From Phoebastria nigripes (Eukaryota; Chordata; Aves; Procellariiformes; Diomedeidae), in NCBI GenBank assembly GCA_035582835.1, contig JAYKAV010003376.1, forward strand, positions 281,298-345,297: a stretch of DNA of 64,000 nt, written 5' to 3'. Below are positions 12,130-26,790 of this stretch, piece by piece; positions within the stretch are counted from its first letter, which is position 1, and every line of letters starts with the position of its first letter. Both the position numbers and the translations under genes were made by a program. Under the pieces are notes generated by a model, which ran no database searches, had not been told where the DNA came from, and saw nothing but the letters and a program-made list of their open reading frames with translations.

Positions 12130-15100
12130 GAAATTCTTTAAAATCGCTGTGAACAATAATTCAAGATACTGTAGCTGAAGACCCATGATTTGTTGTAGAG
12201 TGTCTGGGTGGTCCCGAGGCAGGAGATGACAACATTAGCTCTTTCCTTTGCCCTTCTAAGAAATGCTTTGATGATTCTCTAATATCCTAAGAATATCCCC
12301 CCGTGATCCTGCACTGGGACAAGGCAATCACAGAGCTGGGATAATGCATCCCAGTTTTACCCAGGGCCTGGCCCTTGCTAAGAGGGGGATAGCTCAGAGC
12401 CCTTTGTTTCACCAGTTCTGCACAGACATCTGAGGCAGGATGTGTTCATGATAGTCTAAATAGTGATGTGGGCTCAAAAACATCCACAAACTCACCCCCA
12501 CCCACAGCACACATCTGGCTGTGTACCTGATTTGTATGCGCAATTAAGACATTCATCATCACGGCTCAAATAACCAAGTACTTGTTTCACTGGTCCTTGG
12601 ACAGATAATGATTGCAGTTTTTACAGCCAAAGTAAGCAAGAATATCAAGGGTGAATATACAGATGGGCTTAGTATTGTAAATGTCTTGCCAGCGATGCAA
12701 TCCGTGAAGATTTTTGGGCAACCTGCTGATACACAACACGTAAAGAGTTCATCTGATGGTGCTGCAATCAGGTGGTTTTGAATCAAATCCCAAGCATGAG
12801 CAGAATATCTATCTTTTGTCTGTATTTTGCAAACTGCTTGCTCTCACCAATACAGCCCCACATGCAAAACAATTCGCATTTTTGGGGTGGTCAAAATCAT
12901 AATCCATATTTTATGTCTTGGGCTCAACCTTTCAATTGATTAGAACCAGAGTGACTCGGTCTGCCCTGTCCTATGTGCACTCAAGTGTTTGTTTGGCATT
13001 GTGTGGGCCTATGGGTCAAATATTTTTTGCAGATGCACAAAATTAACCATGCATGTTTAGATGTGCTTGGGGAACACATACATTCATAAAGATGTATATA
13101 TTTGACCCTGTCACTTTCTTGTTAAACACTGTGAAAGATATCGACTTTCCCCTCCAGATTTTAAAATGATTTAGAAGAGGCAGTAGTCGGGAAATACCTA
13201 AAACATCCTGTCAAATTAAGTATTTTCTCCAAGACTGTTCTCTAAGACACACAATTATTTCAGCTAAGAAGATGCCTGTGCAATGTATTAAGGAACAGAA
13301 CGAACAACCAAAATATAAACTGGCTTGATTGGATGTCCAATATACTGCATTTTTCCATTTGATTTTGATTTTCTTTTTCCTTCTCCCTGTTCTTTTTCCA
13401 TCTCTGCGTAACTGTTTTTCTCTCCGCTTAGTCTGTATCACATTTTTCTCTCTAATTCACTGGGCTCACTTTTCTGCTCACTGCTTGTATTTTTCCAGAG
13501 TCTCTCTTAGTAAGAATAATTAAGGTTGGGTCAGATCTTTGAACCTGTTATTTGGAGCAGTATTGAATTCAAGCTTGTTCCACTGAACAAAAGCACTGGC
13601 TTCTTTTTCTTTCCAACAGACTCACTCTCAAAATAAAAAACGGTTCATAGGGCATATCTACCAGGCAGAAGTGCCAAGGACATTAAATGGCTGCATTGCC
13701 CACAAGGTTTGGGTTCCTCCTGCTGCTTGCAAAGCAACTGCGGTGATATCAGCCACAGCATAAACTCCTTCTGCCCACGCACTTCCAAACCTTCTGAAAG
13801 CCTGGAGATGCCATCGGTGGCTCATAAAAAGCTGCTTGCTGGCCTGCGGGGCTGGAAAGGCTGCAAAAGCTTTCCCTGCCGGGTGTCATTACCCGGACCC
13901 TGAAGTGTCTCTGCAGAACTGAGCTTTTGGGAGCGTGATCTGGACCACGTCTCTCCACGGTACTGCTACGTGAGGCATCCCTCACACCCAGCAGCTCACA
14001 GGCAACAGGCTTGGCTCCCTCGCCTTCCAGCATCGTGGGCTCAGGCCCCAGGTATAATGCTTACTTTGTTCAGTTAAGTTATTCAGGAATTGTAAAGAGG
14101 AGATCTGAGTGAAATCGGAATTTGGCCTGGCATTTTCATAATTGCAGGAACCCGGCTTTTATAGCATTAAAACCATATGAATTTAAATAAATCCTACTTC
14201 TCCTTCATCCCAGTGAGTAACTGGACTTAGACCACAGCTGCCCTTTGGGGTCCTGCTGGGTTTTCAGCACGCAGCGCAGCCCGCGCTGCCGGGAGTGTCA
14301 GGGAATCAAATTTCCTCCCGTTTCACTCTACAATGAATCTGTCTTCTTAGATAAACCCGCCACCACAGTATAACTGTGGATAAACCCCTCTTATAAACCA
14401 ACTGCCCACCACAACAGTAATGTCGTCTTCCTCCCTGTCATACTTTCTTGCACTTAATTTCACGGGGCATGAAACTCACTAGTCAGAAGGGGAATAGCAG
14501 AACCAGAAATAAATCCCATATCTCTTTTCCTTTGGGCTAGCATTGACAGTGTTGTGTGTTTGCATTGCCACTGAATTTTAAAGACATTTCTTTTTCTTTA
14601 CAGTAACTCAAGTGCCTTCACTGGAAGATGAAGTTTTTTACATCTTATGGATTTTATGTAGCTCTGCTAAGTGTGGAGCTTTACCTTGAGGAACAGCAGA
14701 TTTGCAATCTTTCGGGGCTTAGATACTGCTAGATACGAAGGTCACTCAAATATGTAAGTCCAACTTAGGGTTGCAGCGTTTGAGAAGGTTTGTTCTGGCT
14801 TTTAGATGGTAAATGATCTCTTGAACACATCTGCGTATCCCTGGGGCAGAGAGGCAGACAGCCATTAACACAGCAAGCGGTGTCCTTTCAGAGGTCCCAT
14901 CTTCCACCCAAACCCAGCTTTTGAGACGACTCTATTATCTCTTCTCCCTGATGGGTGCAATGCCAGGAGCAGCCACGGCACGGATGGGTCTCTGCTGCTT
15001 CCATAGCCTGAGCAGTGGGGAAACGTCTTGCTCCTGACCCCAACAGCTCCAAAGCTCATGTGCACAGGGGTCCAACCTCCCTGCAGGGTCAGTGCTGGCT

Positions 15101-18100
15101 GTACCAGTCTAGGGAGCAATTCAGTTCGCTCTGAAGAAGATGGAAACAGCCACGTTTTGTCAGCCGAGTAGTGCTGTAAGTTAGGAGTCTGAATGTGGAG
15201 CTGGCCACCACCCCGCTCAATAGGGAAAACACAACACTTGTTAAAGGAAAAACCTCTGTATCAAGAATTGCAATTTAGGGAGCGCAGGTGCTTTACTACC
15301 CACTTCTGTGTTTAAGGAATCCAGCTCAGCCTGCGTATGAGCCCACTCAGCACTTCTTACAGTGTCTGCAACTGCAGTCAGCCTTGCAAGTTTAACACAA
15401 ACCACACTCTTCACCCACCCCAAACAGCAGGGTAAAAGCGCTACTGTGTATTGAATTTTCTCTGCCTGTTAAACCAGACAACTTATTTTTCAGCTGTGTG
15501 AACATAAAGAGTTTTGTAGAGCTGTGTTAAAGTGCATTTCAGATTTAGAGGAATTCCCTTTACCTGAGGGCACTCAGTGCATTTTCCCTTATCTGTTCGA
15601 TAGGAGCCAGAAATATGGTTTTATTTTTTTTGTGTGCAATAGACAATATGCCATGAGGCGTCATAGTTAAAGGCTCCAAGGAGCCAATCCTCAGAACATC
15701 TGGCTAGTGAAAGCCCTGGATATGGAAAATATAAATGTCAAGGCTCATATTTATAAATTGGAAAGGCCATGACGACATCTGCTAACAAGCTTTCTTCCAG
15801 AGCCCATTTGCTGTACATGGTTATTCACAGGCAACAATAAACATGTGCACGGAAGACATGCGCGGTCTGCCCTTCCTTTCAGTCGCCGAAGGAACACACG
15901 CTCCAATAACACACAAACGCTCTGTTCTCACAACACAGAAATACAAGTGTTTGCAAACCTCACAGCAAAGCTCTTGCATACCAGACCACAGTGGGATACA
16001 CTGCTGGAACAGACTAAAAATAGCTGGAGAAAAAGCCTTGCATTAACACAGAAGACAGTCAAATTCACTTAGTGTTAACTCTTTTGGTGGAATAAGCGCC
16101 CTCCTTTTTTGCCTCGCTCCACAGGAGACACTTTGTACTATAGATCCAGTCCTGAATTCTTATTTTTATGACTGAGTAGTTGTGGATGGGAATCTCAAGA
16201 CTTTAGAGTCTAACCTATTCAACCATGGTAGCTTAATATTAACATTATTAACATTAAAACAAACTGTAGGTAATATAAACTTGCTTCCACATTTATACCC
16301 ACAGACCTTTTGTCCATCTTAATGCCAACTGTAAGTGCATTTCTGATGCCTGAGAAATAAAAAAATCGACCCAATGCATAAGCATAAAGGTTTTGCTAAT
16401 GGCTTATTATTGTAGGTGTCTAGACCACAGTTTGCCCCCAACAGGCCCCCAGCACTCCTGGCATTGGCCACCATCACAGAGACTGCCCACAAGGCTGCCA
16501 GGTTGTCAAGAGAAGGAAAAGCATCAGCAGAAAGAGCCTGGACTGCTTTACGATGTCCATCGATTTAGCAAAGAATAAATGGAGCCAATGCTGACTGTCT
16601 TGTCCAGTCTGCAGTGTTCTTGGCCACACATACACCTGTGTGAAAATGGTAGGAAAAGCAAAGAAGATGAAATAACATGGAGGAGATCTACCTCTTGGTT
16701 AAAAAATGAAGAAGAAGGATGCCTAGCTGTGCCTCCTACCTACTGCAGTCTGCAGTAATGCCAGATGACAAAGACATGCTAGCTACAAGTGAGACATGCC
16801 CCCATCTCAAAGAGGTTCTGCTGAAGGCTATAGGCTCCAAAAGCCCACATTTTCATTGACATGGACTGACTGCAAAGTGAAGTGCAGTGTTTGTCGGATC
16901 ACAGCCTCCTGCAAGGTAAGCTTAGAGAGGTGGAGGTGAGCGCAGAGGTCTGGGGATGAAGATGGAGATGCTGAAGGTGTCCCTTCCTGCTCCTTGCTCC
17001 AGGGCCCATGCCAAGCGCATGCAGCCAGACTTAAAAAGGGCAGGTAGAAAGAGTATTGGAGAAAGAGAAAATTTAAGCAGAAAATGGAGAACCATGGAAC
17101 TGAAAAGTTAACAGGTTGTCCAAAATCAAGAGGAGTCCTGGCACTGGGTGAGGAAATGAGACTGCACTGGCTGAGAAACAGTGGAACAAGTGGGGATGTG
17201 TATCACGGAGGAAGAGATTATCATAACTCAGCAGCTGCTCCTTCTCGAAATTGAATCCTAAGCAAACATTTTGTTTGTGCTGCATCAGACCTATCTTAGG
17301 CAGTTAACAAAGCTAGCAATGGTAGGGCTATGTTCAGCCCAAGTCAGAAATACACTAAACTGGGGCAGATATACATATACAATATAGACTATGTTTACTC
17401 AACGCATCCCAAATGAAAAGTAGAAAACAAGAAAAGAAGAGAAAGCTCTTAATAGGTTCCATAAAACATCTTGCATTGTATTTTCAATCTTAATCAGCAT
17501 TGAGGAGGAAGGAGCAGAAAGCGCTCTTGGATATCCAGTGCTGAAAAATACCTCACTGTTCAAACATCCTAGTTTTTGTATGCTCCAATTTTGTTACTTG
17601 CTCGCCTTCAAAAATATGGATTTAATATTCATGATGGATTTAAATTTCACGAAAATAAAATACCTAATGCATTACCCATAAAGAATTTAGTTTCATGAAA
17701 TAAAATTGAAATCTTTGTACAAATTATGTCTCTATTTCCAAGAGACTTCCGTGTTCTTTATCTCTAATGATTTTATTTTCAGGTATTTATAGCTTTCATT
17801 AAAACAGGGTTTGCATACTGCTTCATATTAATTGTTCATACTGGTGGTGAGACACTTAAGCAATATTGAAAGTAAATATGCAAGGCTTTTCCTTATTTTT
17901 TCTTAAGTTTATCTGTGTTTGTTTCATCACACAGTGGCAGCACCTTATAGAGAACAACAACAGAACACAGTAAAACATACAGATCTTTTAATGTGCCTAG
18001 CAGGTGAAAGCGTGGCTGCACAACTTTTCAGCCCCATCTGGAGGATAACAAATTAACTCTTTGACTTTACAAGGGGAAAGAAGTTATCACTCACAGCCAG

Positions 18101-21100
18101 CTGACAGGGAGGCTCTATTAGCGTGGAGATGCTAGAGTTTTGGACACGAATGTCAGGACTTCCCGTCCGTTACTGCGATGCACGAGAGAGTTGTGCGCTG
18201 AGCCCAGGTTTCACAGCTTTAATTAATACGTTCTGTGCACTCTGACCAACCTGATAATCCAAGAAGCCTCAATAAAAACCATCTAGGGAGGGAGGATATG
18301 TCATCACCGTATCATATGCTACAGTTAGGAGATTTACCTCTTATTTATACTGCACTGAGTTATACCGTGCTGTTATTTTACTTGCACTGAAGGGCTTGCG
18401 TACTTGGGGCTGTGCAAAGGGCACGATGAAAGAATTGCCAACGTCAGTGCTTGTTTAAAGGATCAAGCCACCTGCTCATCTTAAAGAGGGATCAAATGGA
18501 AACAGTAAGAAACTAAGAAGGGGAAAATGCAGTATTCCCCACGCTTTGCTCTCTGCTCAAGAGGAGCTGAGGATGCCTTCACAGAAGCAAGATTGCATGT
18601 TCGAGAGGGGCATGCAACATGGGGAGAGAGAAGGACCAACTGACGCACTGCTTCACTGCCCCAAATGTCTTCTTCTGGCCACTGTATATGCACCGGAGTT
18701 CATAAAAAACTGGGCAAACTGAGAGCAGATTTTAGGCCAGTTCAAGATATAAAGGTTCAGCTTCCACCGAGGAACCAGGAGGGAGCATTTGTCCAGTAGG
18801 AGTTTTGAGGCCACTCAGCATGACAGAAAGGTCTTGTACCCAAGCTGTCAAACCATGAGATTTTTCTGATGAGTAGATATTTGCATGCCATGCCCTGGAG
18901 ACTGGGGGCAGTCACTGATAGGGACTGTGATCATGAAAGTTTCCTGAGAAGGAAATCCTGCCAGGAGAACAGCAAAAGAAATGATAGACAGAAGTGCTGG
19001 AGGAAAGCCAAGGGGCCACACAAGACAGTTAAGCCCCAAACAGCAATGAGGTGTGACAAGGGAGGGAAGGTGGGACTCCAACACACCTACGCTCCCGCTG
19101 TTCCTGGCTGCCAGAGTGGTCCCTTTGGGAGACAGGTTCACTATAACAAGTTAGAAAGGTCCTGAAGCTGCATCCTCAACCTTGGTTGAACACAGGGCAA
19201 ATAAATGCAATGGTGGCAACTGCTTACTCGGCTGCACGGAGACAGGCTGGAGGAGGGAGTGATCCCCCCTCCCCATGAGCATCAGTAGGCATGCACTCTC
19301 TGAGCGGTATCCTTACCAGGGAGGCGGATAGAGTAATTTAAACAAACAAGGCCCCAGTGATGGAAATTTCAAGCTCAAAGCTACCATATGGAGGGAAATC
19401 ATCTGACCACAATTTACCTGTTAGACTTCAAAAGTGTCTAGGTCTCCTCTAAAGAAAAGCAGTCTTTTCTTTAATGAAGTTAAGTACTGTATTTCAGCAC
19501 CGTGTGTTGTGAAAAGGAAGCAATTTGGATTCATTTACTGAAATTTACCTTTCAGATGCAGTTAAGTGAAATTAAAAGTTTGTCTGAGTTGACAGAGTTC
19601 TGTTTTTCATCACTGCATTGTCTTGAAAGAAAGGATAACAGGCTAAGTGCTTAAATTCCATCCAAACTGATAAGGTTCACTCTGTACAGGCACACTTAGT
19701 GCAGTTTATTACACATTGTCTCCCTTCATCCATCACTGGTATAACTTTTTTTTTTGGCCTAAAATAACTGTTGCTTCCAAAAGAAATTGATATTTGTGAT
19801 GTTATTGGATTCATCTGGGGTTGAATAGTCAGCACTGGGCTATGAGAGAAATGCCATTTCCAATTACAGGGGGAATTCATTTAATTTCCCACTAATGGCG
19901 GGTTTTGCAGGGCTGAGCTTACATCTGGGACAAGAATTTATTTTCTTCTCTTCTGATAACAATTCTTTTCCTTTAATTTCTTTCCTGTGCAAGTGAAGCA
20001 TCTGTGCGTCCTCAGTGTCTTTCCAAACACCATCTTCACCCAGATCTCTTCCTCGGCAGTGGGAATGTACCTCTGAATTTGCCCATTACATCCTCTCTAA
20101 TTCTTTCTTCCCACCACTGTATTTCTCTCTTTCTCATCCCCCAGCTGCCATTGCTCCTTCCAAACCTCACACCTTCTGAAACACCCTCCCAGTTACTAAC
20201 TCCCCTCCCTCCCTTTTCCCAGCAGCTTTCCTCCCGCCCTGCCTTAGGGCCCCAGGAGCTGTAACGCTCCCCCCCACCCCGAGGTTCTCTGTTCTCTTGG
20301 GCTGGTTTTGTTTGTAGCCTTAAACCGTTTGCCCGCTAGAACAAAGATGCGATCCTGATCTGGCCTTCACTGACTACCCTGAAACGTCACAGACATTTCT
20401 CTACTCCTTCAAATAACTGAGCAGCTCATCATGAAAAGCCAGTGAATGATCTGTAATTAATTATTTATATTACAAGGGGAAGCTTAGCTAACACAGTGTC
20501 AACAGGAACAATGACACACTCTGTATGCCAAACTGCAGCCTTCCAGCCCAAGGGTTTTGCCTCCCCTCCCTGCTGCCCCAGCTGGCTTTTGGCTATGGGA
20601 GTTAGCTAGGGTTTAACTTTTGTCTAAGTTCAAATTCCTCCCAAAGACAGACTTCAGATCGACACATTTCTGCAAAATCAAGTAGTTAAAGAAAAAATCC
20701 CGCTACGTGAAATCTCCATTTAATTTTAATTCTTGACAAACAATTTTGAACACAAACTGCAGCCAGGCAAGACTTTTTCATTTTGTTTAGATTTTGGGGG
20801 AAGGAGGCAGAAGGGAGAGGAAACCACACATTTCATCAGCATTTTTTATTTTTTAATAGCCTCCAGTGTCGCCGATTACCCAGGAGATCAGCAAATCTTA
20901 GCTCTGTCAAAGACAGGGAGAAGACAGAGCAGAAGCTTTCTCATCCTCCACAACGTTACTAACCCTCCAACACACAAATCTAAACAGCATCCACTCAGGG
21001 GTGCCAACTCAAATGCCTCAGCTGTTAAGACAGAACAAAAAGTAAAGGACAATCTCGAAGGTATAACTGAAAGTAAATACTAATAATGATGTGTGACATT

Positions 21101-24100
21101 AAATGATGACTCATTTTTCACGAGACCATTTCAGATTGTGGCTATAACCTCAGCTCAGACCTGAACAACTGTGTGAGCTGAAGTCTTAGTGGAACCATTA
21201 ATTATGGATTTCCTGGCTTTTATAGGTTGGAGTCAGACCTTTGATGTTCCTTTAAGATTGTTCTCCTGTGTTCATTTCCTTTGTTTCTGTGTTGGTAGCT
21301 TAAAAAAACACCCCAAGATTTCCATGGAAGTGTATGAGATAGCCTAGAAATGCATAGTCCATAAAAGCCCTGAAATTCATGGCTCATAAAGTCCTCTAAT
21401 CCATGGTCAATAAAGCTTTGGAAAAGAGCTGTATGAACCACAGTCATTTCACAGTTCAATGAGGTTCATACAAGAATCAATAATCTGGTTTAAATTTGCC
21501 TGGATTTGTCCTCAACCTGTATATTTCTCTTTGACTTATCAGAAAGGCAGCTCAAAAAGCTGAATTCTGGAGACCTCGCATGGAAACAATGAGTTTTATG
21601 CAGCTTTCACCCAAAAGCTGTAACAATGACCTAAATCCCTCTACTTTGTCTCGAAGGTGACCAAGTTAAGTTTCAGGTGACAACAGGTGAGTTAGGAAAC
21701 TCAAACTGGAAGAAGAACCATTTGGAAACACGGGGCCATAGCTCAAGGTAATACTGTCTGCAGAGACCTCAGTCCATATAGAACATGGGGGGGCTCCAAT
21801 TTAAGTATATGCAAATGCACAATGGATCTATGGCTCAGGCCAGGGTGTGATCTTCTAGTACACCGACTATCCTCCAAAAATGAGTGCTAACAATCTGTTG
21901 AGTGCTGGTGAGCATTATTGAGGCAACACAATATAAGTTCACATGCTTCTCTCCTGCACAGGTAACGCTCCATTGCCCATATTATTAGCCATCCTAGCTG
22001 TTTCCTCCCAAGAACGATCACACTACGAAGGCTGGTGACAGGCACACATTTCTGCTCTTTTCTTGCCAATCAGAAAGGAACCAGTTAGAGAGCACTCACT
22101 GTTTATTGCCTTGTGCAAGGTCCAGCTTGCGATTAATGCTGATGAAACCCAACTGCCAAAAGCACAATATGCAGCAGCTGGTTTATGAAAGTTGAGACAC
22201 CATTCAATTTACGGGGAAACCAGAGCTAGTTGTGAGTCTCTGATTTAGCTGAACAGTTTGTATTTTTTGTTTTGTTTTGTTTCCAGGAAAACACCAGAAG
22301 TTACTCCAGAACTGCAGAAGCACTAAAACCATCTGAAAGCACTAAGGCAGACTTCCCTTCTTCCAGCCTTTCCTCATTTCTAGGGCTGTGATCTCCCACT
22401 AATATCTCCCTGGGATCTTTCAGCAAGGCAGGCGACACACAGTGTCTGGTTCATCACTAGCGTGGTGGGAGCAGAAACTTATGTTTCCTTATCCCAATCT
22501 CCATCCTTATGCAATGGAAGTAGAGGGATAAAAGGTTTTGATTCAGATGAAATCTCATAGGAGCACAGAGTGAATAATTTAACTCTAACCTGGGGAACTA
22601 CCCTTTTAAATACTTTTCCTAGGAACATTTCTTACTGAAATAAAAACAGCAAAAGGCACAGAAGTCCGCCAAAGCTATGGAAGCACCAACGCTTTAACCC
22701 TCCAGCTGCACATTTCCACGGCCGTATCAGGTCCAATATCCAATATCCTTTCTCAATAGGTAGGATGGGGGCAGGAGGATTGTGCCTAATTGCCAGGCTC
22801 CCACTAGATCTATTTAAGCACCTCACTGGTGTGACACATATGGCGAGCTGGACCAGACACCCTTGTGAAATGCTGGGACATCACGGGACACCATGACTTG
22901 GTGGCCCCCAAGCAGAACAAAGATAGAAAAGTCCCTTGTCCTCGAGGCAATCAACTGTGTTGAATGAAATGCCTCTTAGTTCATGCTTACACATCCTCTG
23001 TGGAGAGGATCCAACCACTGAACACACTCTGAGAACAAAACATGTGAATCCTTCTTACCAAGGCTGGCATTAACCTCAGAAATAGCCTTACGAGGTTAAG
23101 ATTAATATGCACCACCTTAATAACAACCCTTACATCACTCACCCTGAGAATACAATGAACTACAAAAAAAGAGGCAACTGCTCCATTAAAAAGAATGAAT
23201 AAAAATAAAAAAAAATCCCAAAACACAAATATGTTGAGTTTTTTCCTTAGCAAAGGGAGAAGCCTCCAAGAGACTGACTCATTTTACTTGCAAGGAATTT
23301 AGGTGCTATGAAAATGAGAATAAGAGTAATGCTCAAAGACAATCATTACATGTATAGGCGAGCAGCCAGTTCTGAACAGATTATTTCATTCCTTTTACTT
23401 GTTAGGAGATCCATAAACATTGTGGCTGTTTATCTGCCCATAACTTGGTCTGGATAAAGGCACTAAGAGCTTTCCCAGTTTTAGAGGTGGGAGAATAAAT
23501 TGCCCAGGAATCCTAAAAGCACACATCGAGAAGCCCTGGTCAAACATGAAGGCTCTTATTCAAACACTGAATGGGAGTTTTTAACCTCGGACCAAGATTG
23601 GAATGGCCACAGAAATATGCCTACCTCCATTCTCTTCACACAGAGGCCTTAGTTAAGTACTTCATTTTGCCTCAGTTTGCTGTTTTCAGTGCAGTCTGAG
23701 ATGTTAAAACATTTCAGCCCCAGAACACAGTTAAGAAGATTGAAAGTCAGATATGTCAGAATCTTAAAAACTCCCAGGAATATTCTGCACGGTTGGAAAA
23801 TGGGCGAGTCTTTGGGCTGAAAACTGACGGTAAAGATTGGAAAATAATTATTGGAAGAAAGAGGGCAAACACAGAATATTTTCCATTGTCATTTTTTTCC
23901 TGTTTTTACTCTGACAAGTTTTTGTTTCTGTATATTTTAAGTACGCTAAGCATTAGCTTTTTTTCTCTTTACTTTTAGACCAAACGTGCCTATGAGTCTT
24001 CCTCCTAGTTCTTCATTAGGCTCCAAAAAAATCACCTCACTCCCTGTCTCTCCCATTTAGACTTTCTCCAACCCTCCTTATGGTCTAATCAACAAGAGCT

Positions 24101-24170
24101 GGGATCGGTAAAGAGCAAGTAGTTAGGAGACAGCAGGAAGAGGACAGGGACCATAAAAGTTATGACTCAC

Positions 24171-24440
24171 CTGTCTTCTATCCGAACCCAGAGGTCATTG
24201 AACTGCCTCTGACGATGGTGTTTGTGCTGCTTCTTGTGCCATTTCTTCTGCCTGCCAAACTCTTCCAGCTGGCTGATGCTATCTGGCAACAGGAGGTGAG
24301 GAGACAGGCTGTCTTCTTCGTCCATCTGCAGGGGCTTCAGGGAAGGAGACGTTAGTGGGACCTGATCAGAAAGCTGGACAGCGGGCAGGGCTGTTACTGA
24401 GGACCCTTCCAAGGCTGGGCTTGTCTTTGTCGTCCTTGAA
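24171..24440 (-). CDS. TRABD2B: TRABD2B (TIKI2) penultimate coding exon, Ser/Pro/Thr and basic linker
   Basis: This 270-nt minus-strand exon has acceptor gtgttttgcag and donor CAG/gtgagt. It gives 89 full codons with a split codon at each end. The first ~45 residues are a low-complexity Ser/Thr/Pro/Leu linker ([12 protein letters not shown] onward). Next comes an acidic MDEED, then [19 protein letters not shown], a His/Lys/Arg cluster ([15 protein letters not shown]) and [10 protein letters not shown]. The [17 protein letters not shown] and [10 protein letters not shown] blocks match what I recall of human TRABD2B. TRABD2A has the related but different FSDLWVRLEE, so this exon decides the paralogue. 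In the family this region follows the protease domain and spaces it from the membrane anchor; it holds no catalytic residues. Exon length is a multiple of three with matching phase at both ends, so skipping it would keep the frame. Confidence 0.95.
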
Positions 24441-26222
24441 CTGCAAAACACAACATTTAAACATTTGATGAATCAGCGAGGGATCGTGCTAAGAAAAAGT
24501 GAAAGCAGAGGACTACACTACTTGGTGGGTGCTCCTAACTGCTAAGAAGGTGTACTAGGAGAAAGGCTTTTGCTCTGGGGCAGCACTAAAGACAGCAGTG
24601 GCATTTCCTAGCAAGTTTTCAAATAAAACTAAACTGAAAAGGGGGGAAAAGGCAGTTGATGATACACTATTGCTGTTTTCTGGCATTTTAATTATTTCTT
24701 ACAGGCTTTAGAGCCTGCAGTAGGGGTCAACATCACCTCCCCCGCTGGGCTGAAGGTTAAATGGCAAAACCGTGACTCTCTCTGAGGAAAACAGATACCT
24801 TAACAGAAGCTGATCTTAAATTAATAAGATAACACTAGTTCCCTTCTTTTTTTTCAACTTTGGATATCATCTGTGGAAAACAAGTCATTGTTTTGACTGC
24901 AACAATAATTATGCTTCTTCATCCGAGTTAAGATTGGTGACAGGGAAGCCCAGACTGACGACAGAAGCATGGTCTAATAGCTAGGCTGCTGGGATGGGAT
25001 ATGTGAGACCTGAACTCTAGCAGTTTTTGTATAACGGAGAAATGAAACAAAAAAGCAGGTAAATGACCTGTCCAAAGCCACCTTGAAATAATTCTGCCAG
25101 AATTGCCAGAGCTCTTCACTCCTGTTTGAAATACTACCACCTCTTGCATCTGACTGGAACTATGCAGAAAAAGGCCTTTTATTGTTTTCATCTTCTAGAG
25201 TTTCACGAATTCTAGAAAAAAGTCAATACAAACTCTCTCCTTTGATATGTGGCCATGTGAACTTACATTTGTGAGCTAAGATATCTGAAACAAAAATCTA
25301 ATAAACCAGTACTGACACAAAGTGATTTTTTTTCCCCTAACTTCGGTAGAAGTTCCTGTTTGGTCTTAATTGCAAGAGAGGAACTTTTTCTGTCTCTGGG
25401 ATGGCCCAATGAGTTGTAGGTACAGAAAATGGAAGAGAATTAATAGGCAATATGAAGCTGTGGTCTGCAAAACTATTTCTATTACATGGATGCTATGACT
25501 TTTATGACAGAAACAATTAAAGCCACGTGAAAAGTTTTGCCTCCTGAGTGAAACCAGTAAGACATTTTAATGAAAAAGTAATAAAAAATCCTAAACTTCA
25601 TTGGTGACAATGTACAAAATGTGCTGCAAGTGAAACCACATGTTTCATTTATGGAACATTTTGTTCTCTTCCAAAAAAGTCACATCTACTACTAATGGCA
25701 GCTTTTTTTCTTTTTGATTTTTTTGAAGTCCATTACAATAGCAGTCAAGATGGTCATCTCTATTTCCACTGCATCACGTTTCACCCACAGGTCCTTCCAA
25801 TAGCTACTGATAATTAATCATTGCTACTACGAGACTCACTGGCAAAAACTACAGTAACTTTGTCACTCGTAGCCAACATTAATGAAGTTCTTCAGAGATC
25901 ATATGACAGATACAGAAAAGAGAGAGACTTGTTTAAACTAATTCTAAAATTCTCCAAGGTTGCTTTCATTAATAAAAGACACAAGAAAATCCCATCTTCT
26001 TGCTTTTTTTCCAAGCATTCAGACTCTCAGTGAGTCCTTTTCAAACTCATTCATACTCACTCCATGCTCTATTTTACATCACAGAGATATCTGCTGGTTC
26101 TGGATGTTTTCCCCCATTAAGACTTTCTTCCATGATTCATGTTGAGGATGAGTTTTCATCAGTGCAGCAACTTTCTTTGAGAGATCTTGGTGCTCTCCAA
26201 AGCCTTCAAAACTTCTTAGGCT

Positions 26223-26227
26223 GTGAC
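26223..26227. repeat. Target-site duplication gtgac, left copy
   Basis: Identical to 26791-26795 on the other side of the solo LTR. A 5-bp duplication is typical of ERVL and some class I retroviruses. Confidence 0.85.
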
Positions 26228-26790
26228 TGTCGTGGTTTAACCCTAGCCAGCAACTAAACACCACACAGCCACTCGCTCACTTCCCCCCACCTCTGGTGGG
26301 ATGGGGGAGAGAATCAGGAGAGTAAAAGTGAGAAAACTTGTGGGTTGAGATGAAGACAGTTTAATCATTGAAATAAAATAAAGTAAAATAGTAGTAACAA
26401 TAATGATAATAATAATAATAGAATATACAAAGCAAGTGATGCACAGTGCAATTGCTCACCACCCACCGACCAATGCCCAGCCAGTCCCTGAGCAGCGATC
26501 ACTGACCCCTGGCCAACTCCCCCCAGTTTATATACTGAGCATGACATCATATGGTATGGAATACCCCATTGGCCAGTTTGGGTCAGCTGTCCTGGCTATG
26601 CTCCCTCCCAGCTGCTTGTGCACCTGGCAGAGCATGGGAAGCTGGGAAGTCCTTGACTAGTCTAAGCACTACTTAGCAACAACAAAAACATCAGTGTGTT
26701 ATCAACATTATTCTCATCCTAAATCCAAAACACAGCACTGTAACAGCTACTAGGAAGAAAATTAACTCTATCCCAGCTGAAACCAGAACA
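26228..26790 (-). mobile_element. Solo LTR of an avian endogenous retrovirus (ERVL-like), with target-site duplication
   Basis: The plus strand begins tgtcgtggtttaaccc and ends gaaaccagaaca. In element orientation (minus) it begins TGTTCTGGTTTC and ends CCACGACA, giving the canonical TG...CA ends. Flanks 26223-26227 and 26791-26795 are both gtgac, a perfect 5-bp target-site duplication, so the element is complete. In element orientation TATATAAA (26534-26527) is followed by ATTAAA (26365-26360), consistent with U3-R-U5 order. I recognise the terminal sequences from a widespread avian LTR family, probably ERVL-related. No internal viral genes or second LTR are present, so it is a solo LTR left by LTR-LTR recombination. 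It has the same orientation as TRABD2B and lies about 1.8 kb upstream of the penultimate exon. Confidence 0.9.
26527..26534 (-). promoter_or_regulatory. TATA box of the solo LTR
   Basis: Reads TATATAAA on the minus strand and sits about 256 bp into the LTR in its own orientation, upstream of the ATTAAA at 26365-26360. It points towards the penultimate TRABD2B exon. Activity today is unknown. Confidence 0.55.

Larger units (their letters stand above)
3787..24170 (-). other. TRABD2B last intron (about 20.4 kb)
   Basis: Bounded by the donor after base 24171 and the acceptor before base 3786, joining phase-2 codons. Apart from the listed CR1 relic (7797-8320), the purine tract (12082-12129) and the GC-richer patch (9850-11700), I see only unique-looking AT-rich sequence and short simple repeats, such as an ATT run near 3888-3902. 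Small perfect hairpins occur, for example gataataat/attattatc at 7186-7207. No coding exon or RNA gene was recognised in it. Conserved non-coding elements would not be visible without alignment. Confidence 0.85.
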